DNA from: Chloroherpetonaceae bacterium
GTDB lineage: Bacteria; Bacteroidota; Chlorobiia; Chlorobiales; Thermochlorobacteraceae
Direction of reading: 5' to 3'
DNA length: 64,000 nucleotides
Assembly: GCA_025056565.1 (NCBI GenBank)
Contig: JANWWA010000001.1
Span: 221,966 to 285,965 of the forward strand
Shown: in pieces, positions 29,561 to 39,485 of the stretch
Numbering within the stretch: position 1 is the stretch's first letter
Layout: each line of letters begins with the position of its first letter
Notes under the pieces: model-generated
Seen by the model: the letters and a program-made list of their open reading frames with translations, nothing else
What the model was told of the DNA's origin: nothing
The model's database searches: none
Position numbers and translations under genes: made by a program

Positions 29561-31984
29561 CTAATAGCGCACGGTGGTTTGCTTCAAGGCACGATAGACA
29601 GTCTGCAGCAACGCTTCTGCGCGGAATGGCTTTGTAATAGAGCCTTGCACACCTAATGAGCTAAGTTTTGCCACCTTTTCGCCTTCCATCAAGCCACTCA
29701 TTACTACCACAGGAAGGTCAGGTCGAAGGGAGCGGATTGCATGCACGCATGCAATGCCGTCCATTACGGGCATCATGATGTCGGTCAGCAACAGATTAAT
29801 TTCACTGCTATGCTGCGCAAAGATGGCAACCGCTTCTGCCCCGTTGTTTGCTGTAAGCACCGTGTAGCCCATACTGAGCAAGATGGCGTGTGCCACTTCC
29901 CGCACTGCCACATCATCTTCTACCAGCAAAATCACTTCACCGCTGCCTTGCATTGCCTCCATTGATTCTTCGCCAAATTCTTTCTGTTCGGTCTTGGTCG
30001 CTGGCAGATAGATGAAAAACGACGTGCCTGAACCGACCTTCGTTTTCACATCAATAAAGCCATTATGACTGCGTACAACGGAAAAGACCACCGAGAGCCC
30101 CAATCCTGTGCCTTTGCCAACCTCTTTGGTTGTAAAGAAAGGTTCGAAAATTTTGTCCAGAATATCGGGTGCAATGCCAGTGCCTGTATCGCTTACGGTT
30201 AGGCAGACATACTCCCCTTCTTCTGCATCAACGAAGGCTGCGGCTTTGGCTGCATCTAATACCACATTTTCAGCCCGTATCGTAAGCCGTCCGCCATTTG
30301 GCATTGCATCGCGGGCATTCACGCAGAGATTGAGCAGGACCTGATGCAATTGCGTCGGTTCGCCGAAGATACTCCATATCGTCGCAGGAGCTTCATACTC
30401 AATTTCAATCTCTTTTGGAAAAGTCTGTGAGATAAAGCGCGCCACGTCTTTGACGATATGGCTCGGATTGAAGACGGTTTTCTCACCACTATTGCCACGC
30501 GCAAAGCTTAGGATTTGTTTTATCAACTCCTTACCGCGAATAGCGCTTTCCTCAAGCAAGGCAATCCATCTTCGAGACTGCTCATCGGGATTTTGTTTGC
30601 GTAGCAAAAGTAATCCTGTCAGAATTGGTGCAAGCACATTGTTCATATCGTGCGCAATGCCAGACGCCAAAAGACCGATGCTATCCATTCGCTGGTTGCG
30701 GAGCATTTGGCTTTCTAAGTCTTTCTTTTCAGTAATATCTGTATTGACCACCAGCACTTTATCAGGCTCCCCCTTTTCGTTCAGCACCAGCGTGCGACGG
30801 CTCTCAACAATGACTTTCTTGCCGCTCTTTGTGCGCTGACGCAACTCTCCAATCCACTGCCCTGTTTGCAGCACTTTCTGATGCACAGCCTCAATTTGCG
30901 CCAAGTCAGCTTCATCATAGAGTTCGGCTCGGATAGAACGACCCAGCACTTCCTCCTCTGTCCAGCCGTAGAGGCGCACTGCGCCGGGATTCCAGTAAAG
31001 CACTTTCCCTTGCAAATCTTGCAAGATGACCGCGTCGCGTGTAACTTCCAGCAGCTTTGCCTGCTCACGCAGCCGTTCTTCCATCATCTTTCGGTCTGTA
31101 ATATCAATGCCTACGCACACAGCTGCCTGTCCCTGATGATACTTTTGCGCAAACACAAGGTGCTGCATCTGTCTCCCTGCAATCGTGATGGTGTCTTCCA
31201 TCACACTGGCTTGATACGGCGACTCAAACAGACCTTTGAGAAAGTTGTAGAACTTAGAGTTGAGAAAACCTACCTTTTTGCCGACAAAGTCTTCTGGCTT
31301 GCCTCCTAACGCTGCGGCCAGATGGCGGTTCAATCCGAGATAGGTCATATCGGCACTGACCCACGACACAAACCCCGGCACCGCATCTAATACCGCCTGA
31401 AATTGCTCTTTGGCTTCCATCAATTCTTGCTCAATATACTTGCGCTCCAAAGCGATTGAGACCGAAGAGGCAGCTGCTTTGAGCAAGTTGAGGCTGTCAG
31501 ACTCCCATAGCAACGGCGAGCCATGCCGCTCGCAACCCAGCAATCCATAAAATTTGCCTTTCACGATAATCGGCAAGAGAAGCAGCGCTTGCGCACCAGA
31601 TTGCCCAAATAGTGCCTGCTCTGCACCAGATAAATCTGCCACGCGGCTCATCATCACTTCACCTGATTCCAGCAAGCATTGGATTCTTTCCAGAGCTTGA
31701 CTGTCCTCAATATGCTGCGACAGTAAGCGACTGGGTTGCACCGTCTCTCGATGCCACTCTGCAATGAAGGTCGCAGCGGCTTGACTGTTCTGGGCAGGTT
31801 CTTTTTCAAGAATGAACACACGGTCGGCTTCTGCAAGCTCAGCTACCAGCTGCAGTAGTGGCTGACAGGTCTGGCGATTGAGGTTGCGCGTGGTGAGCAG
31901 GAAGCGATCGATCTCAACAATCAGGCTCAGTTGGCGCTCGCGTTTGGTCGCTTGCTCAAGCAGTGAAGTGGATATGACATTCAT
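29561..31984 (-). CDS. Hybrid sensor histidine kinase (GAF-PAS-PAS-HisKA-HATPase-REC)
   Basis: About 807 residues without membrane segments, so cytoplasmic. Order, roughly: GAF-like domain 30-195 ([19 protein letters not shown]), PAS 200-320, PAS 325-440 ([21 protein letters not shown]), H-box [13 protein letters not shown] near 450, ATP-binding N box [15 protein letters not shown] and G boxes DTGTGI and [11 protein letters not shown], then a receiver domain near 690-805 with phospho-acceptor [12 protein letters not shown]. The signal is unknown. No response regulator with a DNA-binding output adjoins it. I prefer the ATG at 31984; a GTG at 31999 is in frame. Confidence 0.92.
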   Translation of the reverse strand: MNVISTSLLEQATKRERQLSLIVEIDRFLLTTRNLNRQTCQPLLQLVAELAEADRVFILEKEPAQNSQAAATFIAEWHRETVQPSRLLSQHIEDSQALERIQCLLESGEVMMSRVADLSGAEQALFGQSGAQALLLLPIIVKGKFYGLLGCERHGSPLLWESDSLNLLKAAASSVSIALERKYIEQELMEAKEQFQAVLDAVPGFVSWVSADMTYLGLNRHLAAALGGKPEDFVGKKVGFLNSKFYNFLKGLFESPYQASVMEDTITIAGRQMQHLVFAQKYHQGQAAVCVGIDITDRKMMEERLREQAKLLEVTRDAVILQDLQGKVLYWNPGAVRLYGWTEEEVLGRSIRAELYDEADLAQIEAVHQKVLQTGQWIGELRQRTKSGKKVIVESRRTLVLNEKGEPDKVLVVNTDITEKKDLESQMLRNQRMDSIGLLASGIAHDMNNVLAPILTGLLLLRKQNPDEQSRRWIALLEESAIRGKELIKQILSFARGNSGEKTVFNPSHIVKDVARFISQTFPKEIEIEYEAPATIWSIFGEPTQLHQVLLNLCVNARDAMPNGGRLTIRAENVVLDAAKAAAFVDAEEGEYVCLTVSDTGTGIAPDILDKIFEPFFTTKEVGKGTGLGLSVVFSVVRSHNGFIDVKTKVGSGTSFFIYLPATKTEQKEFGEESMEAMQGSGEVILLVEDDVAVREVAHAILLSMGYTVLTANNGAEAVAIFAQHSSEINLLLTDIMMPVMDGIACVHAIRSLRPDLPVVVMSGLMEGEKVAKLSSLGVQGSITKPFRAEALLQTVYRALKQTTVRY

Positions 31985-32250
31985 CTTGCACTCAGGCACT
32001 TTGTTGATGTGCTACTAGCTCAACGCTGAACTTAGCTCTCCTTGTTTCACACACTGTGCGCTCCGTCACAACCGAAGCGCAATTGCTTTACGCCTTGAAG
32101 TGTTCGGCTTACTTCCTCTCAGCGGGAGAACAATCAGGCTTGCCAAACATACAAAAGCGACCTCTGCACTTGCAAGCGTCAGCGATTCTGTGGCAATTTT
32201 GGGAGTGATTGTATCGTTTAACTTCCTTTTGCAACCAGTCAGTATTCTGA

Positions 32251-32751
32251 ATGAAAGCATCACATCGAGCACTTGACCTGCTGCGACACGCTGCTCAAGA
32301 CGCCATGCACAAAGCGATTGCGCCTTACTCGCACTTTCAAGTTGGAGCCGCCATAAAAACCAAGCGCGGGAAAATCATTACAGGGCACAACATTGAATGT
32401 TCGTCCTACAGCCTCACAATTTGTGCGGAGCGCGTGGCGCTCTTCAAGGCTCTCAGCGAGGGAGAACGCAACTTCACTGCTATTGCGGTTGTTGCCAGTT
32501 CTGGCGATTTTTGTCCGCCGTGCGGGGCTTGCCGGCAAGTCTTGATGGATTTCGCCCCTGAAATGACGGTGTATCTTTTTAATCATCGAGGTGAGACGAA
32601 AACCCTCAGGCTATCTGACTTGTTACCTCTGTCGTTTTCTTCAGCCAATCTTAGAGAGAGTTCGAACCTGACACACTCTAACCATGCGGCAACTTTATTA
32701 CAAACCCAAAGCAAAGCCCACTCGTCCAAAGGCGCTTACAGGAAGAGTTGA
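32251..32751 (+). CDS. cdd: Cytidine deaminase with C-terminal extension over tdk
   Basis: Deaminates cytidine and deoxycytidine to uridine forms in pyrimidine salvage. The zinc site is complete: TICAERVALFKAL and PPCGACRQVLMDF, and YSHFQVGAAIKT, GHNIECSSYSLT are present. Homologous sequence ends near residue 131 (LLPLSFSSANL), the usual length; about 35 further Ser/His-rich residues follow because the stop codon lies 68 bases inside tdk in another frame. The tail probably has no function of its own, or the stop has been lost. Paired with tdk, it forms a nucleoside-salvage unit. Confidence 0.92.
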   Translation: MKASHRALDLLRHAAQDAMHKAIAPYSHFQVGAAIKTKRGKIITGHNIECSSYSLTICAERVALFKALSEGERNFTAIAVVASSGDFCPPCGACRQVLMDFAPEMTVYLFNHRGETKTLRLSDLLPLSFSSANLRESSNLTHSNHAATLLQTQSKAHSSKGAYRKS

Positions 32752-33289
32752 AGTTATCGCCGGCTGTATGTTCAGCGGCAAGTCTGAAGAGCTAATTCGT
32801 CGGTTGCGTCGTGCACAGATTGCTAAACTCAATGTTGCGATCTTCAAACCTGTGATTGACACGCGCTACAGCGCTGATGAAATTGTCTCGCATAGCGCGC
32901 TGAAACTCGCCTCCATCTCTGTCTCGCATTCTCAAGAAATCCTTTTGCGCTCTGCAGAAGCAGATGTGGTTGGCATTGATGAAGCACAGTTCTTTGATAT
33001 GGGCATCGTCGACGTCTGCGAGGCTTTGGCTAACGATGGCAAACGCGTTATTGTAGCAGGCTTGGATTTGGACTACCGCGGTAAGCCATTTGGCCCAATG
33101 CCTTTTCTGATGGCGATTGCGGAAGAGGTTACCAAAACTTTGGCAGTTTGCATGAAATCTGGTTTGCCTGCCTCGCGAACGCAGCGGCTTGCGAACAGTA
33201 ACCAACTTATTCTAATCGGGCATAGCAATCTTTACGAAGCTCGCCACCGTGCTTACTTTGAGCCGCCGCCCGAAGCAAATACACTTTGA
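32684..33289 (+). CDS. tdk: Thymidine kinase, type II, lacking most zinc ligands
   Basis: Phosphorylates thymidine with ATP. 201 residues: Walker A GCMFSGKSEEL (about residues 27-37), catalytic IDEAQFF with E100, GLDLDYRGKPFGPMP, and the lasso SRTQRL and YEAR motifs. Type II kinases of this family hold a structural zinc with two Cys pairs. Here the first pair is C156/S159 (AVCMKSG) and the second H188/Y191 (YEARHRAYF), so only one of four cysteines remains; the loop between TQRL and the YEAR strand is also short. The active-site residues look intact. The start overlaps cdd by 68 bases. Confidence 0.92.
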   Translation: MRQLYYKPKAKPTRPKALTGRVEVIAGCMFSGKSEELIRRLRRAQIAKLNVAIFKPVIDTRYSADEIVSHSALKLASISVSHSQEILLRSAEADVVGIDEAQFFDMGIVDVCEALANDGKRVIVAGLDLDYRGKPFGPMPFLMAIAEEVTKTLAVCMKSGLPASRTQRLANSNQLILIGHSNLYEARHRAYFEPPPEANTL

Positions 33290-33385
33290 TGCCAGTGGGT
33301 AGCTTCGCTCTGGGCGGCACACAGCGAAGTTTCTCTTCAGTAAAAGTGCCTGCCACGACCTTTTACGCCTCACAATTAGAACATA

Positions 33386-33405
33386 GGGGTAGGCGAACCT
33401 ACCCC
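33386..33405. terminator. Hairpin between convergent tdk and ahcY
   Basis: GGGGTAGG (33386-33393) pairs perfectly with CCTACCCC (33398-33405) across a CGAA loop (UUCG on the minus-strand transcript). There is no T run on either side. It sits 24 bases beyond the ahcY stop and 97 beyond tdk, so it probably ends or protects one or both transcripts. Confidence 0.5.
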
Positions 33406-33428
33406 CTACGCTCTTTGTGCAGTGTGCC

Positions 33429-34748
33429 TTAGTATCGGTAGTAGTCTGGCTTGAACGGTCCTTGGGGATTAACTCCGATATAAGCCGCTTGCTTGGGCGT
33501 CAGTTCGTCTAACTCGGCGCCGAGCTTAGCCAGATGTAAGCGTGCCACTTGCTCATCTAAGTGCTTTGGCAGCGTATAGACTTTGTTTTCATACTTGCCG
33601 TAGTTTTGCCACAGCTCAATTTGTGCCAGCACTTGATTGGTAAAGGAGCATGACATCACAAACGATGGATGTCCCGTCGCCACGCCGAGATTCACCAGCC
33701 GACCTTCTGCCAAGATGATAATTTCCTTGCCATCAATGTTGTAGAGGTCCACTTGCGGCTTGATTTGCACTTTGGTATGACCGTAGTGCTTATTGAGCCA
33801 TGCCATATCAATTTCTGTGTCAAAGTGTCCGATGTTGCAGACCACCGCTTTATCTTTCATCAAGCGGAAGTGCTTTTCAGTGATGATGTCTATGTTGCCT
33901 GTTGCCGTGACGATGACATCGGCTTCTCTCACCGCATTTTCCATTTTCTTGACCTCATAGCCTTCCATTGCGGCTTGCAAGGCGCAGATGGGGTCAACCT
34001 CCGTTACAATTACACGCATTTTGGCGTTACGGAGCGACTCTGCTGAACCCTTGCCCACATCGCCATAACCTGCCACCACTGCCACCTTGCCTGCTAGCAT
34101 TAAATCCGTGCCACGACGCAGGGCATCGACCAGCGATTCACGGCAGCCGTATTTGTTATCGAACTTTGACTTGGTTACGCTGTCATTGACATTGATAGCA
34201 GGCAGCGGCAGCTTACCATTCTTCTGACGCTCGTAGAGTCGGTGCACGCCTGTAGTGGTCTCCTCTGAAATGCCGCGAATGCCGGGCACAAGCTCGGGAT
34301 ACTTATCTAGCACCATATTGGTAAGGTCGCCTCCATCGTCTAAAATCATATTAAGTGGCTGACCATCTTTGAAGGCAAAGAGCGTTTGTTCAATGCACCA
34401 GTCAAATTCCTCGAGCGTCATTCCTTTCCAAGCATAGACAGGAATGCCAGCTGCGGCGATAGCTGCGGCTGCATGGTCTTGTGTTGAGAAAATGTTGCAT
34501 GACGACCATGCCACTTCAGCACCTAATTCCACCAGCGTTTCAATCAGCACAGCCGTTTGAATCGTCATATGGAGGCAGCCTGCAATGCGCGCACCTTTAA
34601 GCGGCTTTTTAGGACCGTATTCCTTGCGCAGTTGCATCAGCCCCGGCATTTCAGCTTCAGCCAGACGGATTTCCTTGCGTCCCCAGTCTGCCAGCGTAAT
34701 ATCTTTCACCTTGTAAGGCAGTCTCTTGGTTTCAGTTGCAGTTGCCAT
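33429..34748 (-). CDS. ahcY: S-adenosylhomocysteine hydrolase
   Basis: Hydrolyses S-adenosylhomocysteine to adenosine and homocysteine, keeping methyltransferases free of product inhibition. 439 residues with [67 protein letters not shown], the NAD-binding [14 protein letters not shown] (about residues 224-237), and the C-terminal [13 protein letters not shown]...KPDYYRY. It follows metK by 64 bases on the same strand and shares its promoter and leader RNA. Confidence 0.97.
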   Translation of the reverse strand: MATATETKRLPYKVKDITLADWGRKEIRLAEAEMPGLMQLRKEYGPKKPLKGARIAGCLHMTIQTAVLIETLVELGAEVAWSSCNIFSTQDHAAAAIAAAGIPVYAWKGMTLEEFDWCIEQTLFAFKDGQPLNMILDDGGDLTNMVLDKYPELVPGIRGISEETTTGVHRLYERQKNGKLPLPAINVNDSVTKSKFDNKYGCRESLVDALRRGTDLMLAGKVAVVAGYGDVGKGSAESLRNAKMRVIVTEVDPICALQAAMEGYEVKKMENAVREADVIVTATGNIDIITEKHFRLMKDKAVVCNIGHFDTEIDMAWLNKHYGHTKVQIKPQVDLYNIDGKEIIILAEGRLVNLGVATGHPSFVMSCSFTNQVLAQIELWQNYGKYENKVYTLPKHLDEQVARLHLAKLGAELDELTPKQAAYIGVNPQGPFKPDYYRY

Positions 34749-34812
34749 AATTTTCTTTTGAGTTTGGTTTATGAAAGACAGCTAAGTGATTTAAGAACCG
34801 TTTATCCACATC

Positions 34813-36021
34813 TTATTTGAAGGCACGCTGTAGGTCTTTGACCATGTCCAATTTTTCCCACGGGAAAATGTCGCGCCCGAAGTGTCCATATGCGGCACTA
34901 TCTTGATAGCGCCAGCCTTTCGGCTTGTTGAGGCTGAAGCGCTCAATGATAGCAAGCGGTCGCAAGTCGAAGAGCTTTTCGACTTTCTCTTGCAGCTCTG
35001 CATCGCTGATGTGAGGCAAACCTGTGCCATGCGTGTTGACATAAATCGACACAGGGCGTGCAATGCCAATTGCATACGAGACTTGCACGGTGCACTTTTC
35101 AGCTAAACCTGCTGCCACCACATTTTTGGCAATATGTCGAGCTGCGTAGGCGGCACTGCGGTCGACTTTCGAGGGGTCTTTGCCGCTGAATGCTCCGCCG
35201 CCGTGTGGCGCTGCACCACCGTAGGTGTCCACGATGATTTTGCGTCCAGTTAGACCTGTATCCCCATGCGGACCGCCGATTTCAAATCGGCCTGTCGGAT
35301 TCACATAAAACTTTGTTTTCTTGTCAATTAGCTCTCTGGGAATGACCTTATTGATTACGCATGCGATGACGTCTTCTTTGATTTTTTGCTGCCACTGCTT
35401 ACTGGTCATTCCATCTGGTTCTGGGTCATGCTGCGTTGAGATGACAATCGTGTCGACGCGCACGACTGTGTTGCCATCATACTCCAGCGTAACTTGGCTC
35501 TTCGCATCAGGTCGTAGATAAGTCATTTCCTTGCCTTCTTTGCGAATGTCAGCAAGGCGCTTCACCAAGCGATGCGCAAACATAATTGGTGCAGGCATCA
35601 GTTCAGGTGTTTCTTTGCACGCGTAGCCGAACATCATTCCTTGGTCACCTGCTCCAATGCTATCGTAACGGTCTTTTAGCTTTTCATACTTGTGTCGGTC
35701 TACGCCACGGTGGATGTCAGGCGACTGAGCGTGAATAGCGGAGAGAATTCCGCAAGAGCGGGCTTCAAACATATATTCTCCCTTGGTATAGCCAATTTGC
35801 TCAATGACACGACGCACCACATCAGGCACTTCCACATATGCTTTCGTGGTTACCTCGCCCCCAACTACGACCTGTCCAGTTGTTACGAACGTCTCACATG
35901 CCACACGTGAGTCTTTGTCCTGTTCTAAAAAGGCGTCCAAGAGTGCATCGGAAATCTGGTCTGCAATTTTATCGGGGTGTCCCTCTGAGACCGACTCCGA
36001 AGTAAAAAGGTATCTTGCCAT
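34813..36021 (-). CDS. metK: S-adenosylmethionine synthetase
   Basis: Makes S-adenosylmethionine from methionine and ATP. 402 residues, with the signatures [19 protein letters not shown] near the N-terminus, [15 protein letters not shown] (about residue 120), and [28 protein letters not shown] (about 270). The ATG at 36021 is the only sensible start. First gene of the metK-ahcY operon, about 107 bases after a structured leader and roughly 195 after its promoter's presumed start site. Confidence 0.97.
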   Translation of the reverse strand: MARYLFTSESVSEGHPDKIADQISDALLDAFLEQDKDSRVACETFVTTGQVVVGGEVTTKAYVEVPDVVRRVIEQIGYTKGEYMFEARSCGILSAIHAQSPDIHRGVDRHKYEKLKDRYDSIGAGDQGMMFGYACKETPELMPAPIMFAHRLVKRLADIRKEGKEMTYLRPDAKSQVTLEYDGNTVVRVDTIVISTQHDPEPDGMTSKQWQQKIKEDVIACVINKVIPRELIDKKTKFYVNPTGRFEIGGPHGDTGLTGRKIIVDTYGGAAPHGGGAFSGKDPSKVDRSAAYAARHIAKNVVAAGLAEKCTVQVSYAIGIARPVSIYVNTHGTGLPHISDAELQEKVEKLFDLRPLAIIERFSLNKPKGWRYQDSAAYGHFGRDIFPWEKLDMVKDLQRAFK

Positions 36022-36127
36022 AGATGTTTAGTGTTGTTTAGAGTTTGCGTGAAAAAAACCTCTGTGTGCAATTTTTTCGGGCGACTTTCTCAGTTTGCTT
36101 TGCTTTACGCCAGTGCAATGCAGGTTT

Positions 36128-36204
36128 CTATGGAGAGAGACACGGCTAAGACCCAGAAGCCTGCAAGGCACTTTGGCTTTGCAGCTTCGACACCGTGTCC
36201 ATAG
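36128..36204 (-). ncRNA. Structured 5' leader of metK-ahcY, SAM-Chlorobi-like candidate
   Basis: Read on the minus strand, the arm CTATGGACACGG (36193-36204) pairs with CCGTGTCTCTCTCCATAG (36128-36145), leaving a 6-nt bulge, and inside it GAAGCTGCAA (36179-36188) pairs with TTGCAGGCTTC (36156-36166) with a bulged G and a 12-nt loop. The element lies between a strong-looking promoter and metK. The SAM-Chlorobi RNA motif is known upstream of metK-ahcY operons in Chlorobi and is preceded by such promoters. I infer this is a member or a counterpart of it; I cannot compare it to the family model. A small ORF on the same strand covers the region but looks like chance. Confidence 0.7.
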
Positions 36205-36228
36205 ATAATGGGGATGCCGAAAGCGCTG

Positions 36229-36260
36229 CAAATATACATCTGCGCTTCTCTTCTACAAAA
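36229..36260 (-). promoter_or_regulatory. Promoter of the metK-ahcY operon
   Basis: On the minus strand: TTTTG (36256-36260), 19 bases, then TATATTTG (36229-36236). This matches the TTTG -33 / TAnnTTTG -7 promoter of Bacteroidetes and Chlorobi in both boxes and spacing. Transcription would begin near 36221 and make a leader of about 200 nt. It lies just after the stop codon of the EamA-family gene. Confidence 0.78.
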
Positions 36261-36261
36261 G

Positions 36262-37203
36262 CTATCGCCCAAGCTGTGCACGCTGCATCGTGTAAATCCC
36301 CGCAATCGTCAATGCGCCGCCTATCACTACATTCCATGTAAGACTTTCTCCGAAAAACAGCACTCCGAACAGCGCTGCTCCAACCGGTTGCGCATTCATA
36401 AAAATTGAGACCTGAGACGACTCAATTTTGCTCAGCGCAAATGTCAGCAGCACATACATCACAACCGACATAAAGAGCGTTACATATGCAAATGCTATCC
36501 ACGCTTTGAGTGAAATGCGACTGGGGTCGAAGTCTCCAATTCGCCACAGTCCGACTGGGGCATACATCACGGTGCCCAGCATCATAATAAGCGCAGTGGC
36601 TTGAATGGGGTCGTAGCCCTGCAGCCATTTTTTACTTAGTGCAATGTAAAGCGACCAGCTACACACCCCACACAGCATAATCAAATTGCCACGCATCAGC
36701 GCATCGTCGGTGGAGACGCCACGCGCAAAGAGTACAAGGCTTACTCCTACCAGTGCAATCGCAATGCCTGCTACTTTACCCACTGAAAACTGCTCTATGC
36801 GCAAAAACCAGACGGAAAAAAGCAGCACGATAAGCGGCGTCATCGCATACAGTACTGCACCATTGGCAGAGGTTGTGTATTTCAAGCCAATCATATACGC
36901 AGCTTGGTTGATGCTAATGCCCAGCAAGCCGAGTAGTGAGAATTTAAGCCAGTCTCTCAGAGTGTGTGCGCGCCCTTGCAAGCCACCACGCCAGAAAAAA
37001 ATCAGCGCAAAGATGAGACCTGCACCGCACATTCTTAGAAACGGTAGCACAAATGGGTCAAATTCTGCTGCGGCTGTGCGCGTAAAGCCGTAGGCTAAAC
37101 TGGCAATTGTGGTTTGCCCAACCATTGCAAGGATGCCTAAGCGCTGATTACGCACATGCACAGCGCTAGGAGAAAGCGAGGTCTCTGCGGTTGCGATGGA
37201 CAT
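36262..37203 (-). CDS. EamA/DMT-family transporter
   Basis: A 313-residue inner-membrane protein with ten hydrophobic segments in two EamA repeats (first about residues 25-150, second about 165-305; [27 protein letters not shown] and [24 protein letters not shown] are typical). Members export amino acids, metabolites or other small molecules; the substrate cannot be told. The first codons overlap the end of rodA by 38 bases, so the start may be slightly internal, for instance at [13 protein letters not shown]. Confidence 0.88.
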   Translation of the reverse strand: MSIATAETSLSPSAVHVRNQRLGILAMVGQTTIASLAYGFTRTAAAEFDPFVLPFLRMCGAGLIFALIFFWRGGLQGRAHTLRDWLKFSLLGLLGISINQAAYMIGLKYTTSANGAVLYAMTPLIVLLFSVWFLRIEQFSVGKVAGIAIALVGVSLVLFARGVSTDDALMRGNLIMLCGVCSWSLYIALSKKWLQGYDPIQATALIMMLGTVMYAPVGLWRIGDFDPSRISLKAWIAFAYVTLFMSVVMYVLLTFALSKIESSQVSIFMNAQPVGAALFGVLFFGESLTWNVVIGGALTIAGIYTMQRAQLGR

Positions 37204-38407
37204 TTAAGATGAAGCCAATAGCAATTAAGTTTGCCAAAAGTGATGAACCGCCGTAGGAAAGAAACGGCAAGGGAATCCCAATCACGGGCAACAGCCCAAT
37301 CGTCATACCGACATTGATGACAATATGCCCCAAGAGTAGTGACGCAATACCTGCCAGTGCCAGCACCGAAAATTTATTGATGATGCTCGTTGCAAGGCTT
37401 ACAATGCGTAGCATCAAGATAAAGAATAGCACCAGCACGGTCGCAGCACCAATAAAGCCAAATTCTTCACCAATTACGCAAAAGATAAAATCCGTCCACT
37501 GTGCAGGAATGAATCGTAGCTGTGTTTGTGTCCCTTGCAGGAATCCTTTGCCAAATAAGCCACCTGAGCCAATTGCAACCTTCGCCTGTAAGGCGTTGTA
37601 GCCAGCGCCTTGTGGGTCAAGCATAGGGTCCAAGAAAGTCTGAATGCGCTTCAGTTGATGCGGTCTGAGCACTTTTGCCGCATAGAGATTGGTCATAATG
37701 CCGGCGGCAATGCCAACGCCCAGTGCTGCAATTGAAAGCCAAAGGGTGCGCCGCATCAATAGAAACATCAGTAGCAAAATGCCTGCTGCCACAGCTAGTG
37801 CATAGAGATTCAGGAACCCAATCAATGCAAAACCTATTGGCACTGCTGCTACGAGCACATAGTAAAACTCAAAGCCCGCTATCACAATCATCGGCACGAT
37901 GAAAGTCAGGTATGTCAGTGCAGTGCCTGTGTCGGGCTGCAGCAAAATGAGTATAACGGGCAAGAGCACAAGGCTCAGTGCAACTAAAATGCCTTTGAGC
38001 GAACGAATATCGGTCTCACGAGCAGAAAGGTATCGTGCCAGCGCCAGAATGGTTGTGAGTTTTGCAAGCTCCGATGGCTGAATGTTCGCCCCCGCTACTT
38101 GAATCCAACTCAGTGACCCTGCTACCTTTCGCCCCAATATCAATACTGCCACCAAAGCCAGAATAGAGAGTGCGTAGAGCGGATATGCCCAATCTTGAAA
38201 AAAACGATATGGCAACAGCATGACCACTAGCATTGCGACGGCGCCAATACCTAGCCACACCAGTTGCTTATGAAAATTGGTCATCACGCCTACGCCGTGG
38301 CTGGCACTGTAGATTGCCATCAAGCCAAACCCAATTAGTGCTGCTACGGTTAGCAGCGTTAGCCAGTCAACTAGCTTTGGCTTCGATGTTCTTAGTTCAT
38401 ATTCCAT
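37166..38407 (-). CDS. rodA: Rod-shape-determining protein RodA (SEDS family)
   Basis: Peptidoglycan glycosyltransferase of the SEDS family that builds the cylindrical wall with PBP2. 413 residues with about ten membrane segments; the conserved [17 protein letters not shown] (catalytic Asp region nearby), [55 protein letters not shown] and the C-terminal [23 protein letters not shown] are all present. The [11 protein letters not shown] segment and 413-residue length favour RodA over FtsW. No mreB or mrdA gene adjoins it here. Confidence 0.94.
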   Translation of the reverse strand: MEYELRTSKPKLVDWLTLLTVAALIGFGLMAIYSASHGVGVMTNFHKQLVWLGIGAVAMLVVMLLPYRFFQDWAYPLYALSILALVAVLILGRKVAGSLSWIQVAGANIQPSELAKLTTILALARYLSARETDIRSLKGILVALSLVLLPVILILLQPDTGTALTYLTFIVPMIVIAGFEFYYVLVAAVPIGFALIGFLNLYALAVAAGILLLMFLLMRRTLWLSIAALGVGIAAGIMTNLYAAKVLRPHQLKRIQTFLDPMLDPQGAGYNALQAKVAIGSGGLFGKGFLQGTQTQLRFIPAQWTDFIFCVIGEEFGFIGAATVLVLFFILMLRIVSLATSIINKFSVLALAGIASLLLGHIVINVGMTIGLLPVIGIPLPFLSYGGSSLLANLIAIGFILNVHRNRRDLAFS

Positions 38408-38417
38408 CTTGGAGCTT

Positions 38418-38425
38418 TATCTTTG
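38418..38425 (+). promoter_or_regulatory. Candidate -7 promoter element for era
   Basis: TATCTTTG matches TAnnTTTG and stands 65 bases before the era ATG. I see no TTTG at the -33 distance. Confidence 0.35.
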
Positions 38426-38489
38426 TGTTTTTGAACGTTTTGGTGTTTTTGAAGCCAAAGCACGAAGATAGCTATCTTTTTCAAACGAC

Positions 38490-39431
38490 ATGCAAACGGA
38501 GCCAAGCAAGTCGCCTGCAGAGGATAAAAACTTCCGCGCTGGATTTGTCTCCATTATCGGTGAGCCAAATGTGGGTAAGTCCACGCTGCTTAATGCTATT
38601 TTGGGCGAAAAGCTCTCGATTGTGACGCCAAAGCCACAAACCACGCGACGGCAAATTCTTGGCATTTACTCAAGTTCTACGTGCCAGATTGTTTTCATTG
38701 ATACGCCGGGCATTATGCGTCCGAAGTATAAGTTGCATCAAGCGATGCTGGATGCAGCTCGCAACGCTCGAAATGACGCTGATGCAATTGTTTTTATGAT
38801 TGATGCGGCGCAGTATAGCAAGCAACATCGTGCCCTGAAAGATGACCTTGCCTTTGAAGCGATTGCGACGGCAAAGCAGCCTGTCTTGCTTGTGCCAAAT
38901 AAAATTGACCTGCTAAAGAAAGATGAACTGATTGTGCTCTTAGACCGTCTTGCCAAAGAGTTTGACTTTAAGGAAATCGTTCCACTTTCTGCGCTGCAAA
39001 ATATCAATGTGTCGGAGCTGGTGCGTGCCTTGCAGCCCTACTTGCCTTATCCTGCACCGCTCTACCCCACAGATATTTTAAGCACAGCACCAGAGCGGTT
39101 CTTTGTTGCAGAGCTGATTCGTGAGAAAATCTTTGAGCAATTTTCACAAGAAGTTCCATATGCGACCGAAGTGGAAGTTGAAGAGTTCAAGGAGCAGTTT
39201 GAGAAGGAAGGCAAAAAAGATGTCATCCGCTGCGCCATTGTCGTTGAGCGCGAATCCCAAAAGGCCATTTTGATTGGCAAAGGTGGCGCAGCAATTAAAA
39301 AACTTGGCGAAAGTGCTCGGCGCGAAATTGAAGCCTTTCTGCAGCGCCCTGTCTATCTCGAGCTCTTCGTGAAAGTGCGTCCCGACTGGCGCGAAAAAGA
39401 CAGCCATCTGAGGCACTTTGGGTATCGGTAA
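38490..39431 (+). CDS. era: GTPase Era
   Basis: GTP-binding protein that matures 16S rRNA and the small ribosomal subunit. 313 residues: G1 GEPNVGKSTLLN (about residues 29-40), G2 PQTTRRQILG, G3 DTPGIM, G4 NKIDLL, and the C-terminal KH domain (about 220-300) with VIRCAIVVERESQKAILIGKGGAAIKKLG and LELFVKVRPDWR. Start ATG at 38490. It is divergent from rodA. Confidence 0.96.
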   Translation: MQTEPSKSPAEDKNFRAGFVSIIGEPNVGKSTLLNAILGEKLSIVTPKPQTTRRQILGIYSSSTCQIVFIDTPGIMRPKYKLHQAMLDAARNARNDADAIVFMIDAAQYSKQHRALKDDLAFEAIATAKQPVLLVPNKIDLLKKDELIVLLDRLAKEFDFKEIVPLSALQNINVSELVRALQPYLPYPAPLYPTDILSTAPERFFVAELIREKIFEQFSQEVPYATEVEVEEFKEQFEKEGKKDVIRCAIVVERESQKAILIGKGGAAIKKLGESARREIEAFLQRPVYLELFVKVRPDWREKDSHLRHFGYR

Positions 39432-39485
39432 CATCTATCTGCGCATCGCTCGCTTTGGTGCAAGTTTTGTGGCGCGGCGTGCCCC

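Noticed and set aside
29546-29564. TTAGCG/CGCTAA inverted repeat at the kdsD-histidine kinase junction
   Set aside because: Short stem that overlaps the stop codon of the kinase gene and lacks a T run on either strand; too weak to call a terminator.
32066-32272. 68-codon leftward ORF between the histidine kinase and cdd
   Set aside because: One hydrophobic stretch looks vaguely like the end of a transporter, but there is no ribosome-binding site and no recognisable motif; it overlaps the start of cdd.
32661-32690. GTTCGAACCTG resembling a tRNA T-loop
   Set aside because: No acceptor stem, D arm or anticodon arm can be built around it, and it lies in the cdd-tdk coding region.
36105-36305. 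66-codon leftward ORF covering the metK leader
   Set aside because: It crosses the promoter and both arms of the leader stems, has no ribosome-binding site and resembles nothing known; the RNA reading explains the sequence better.
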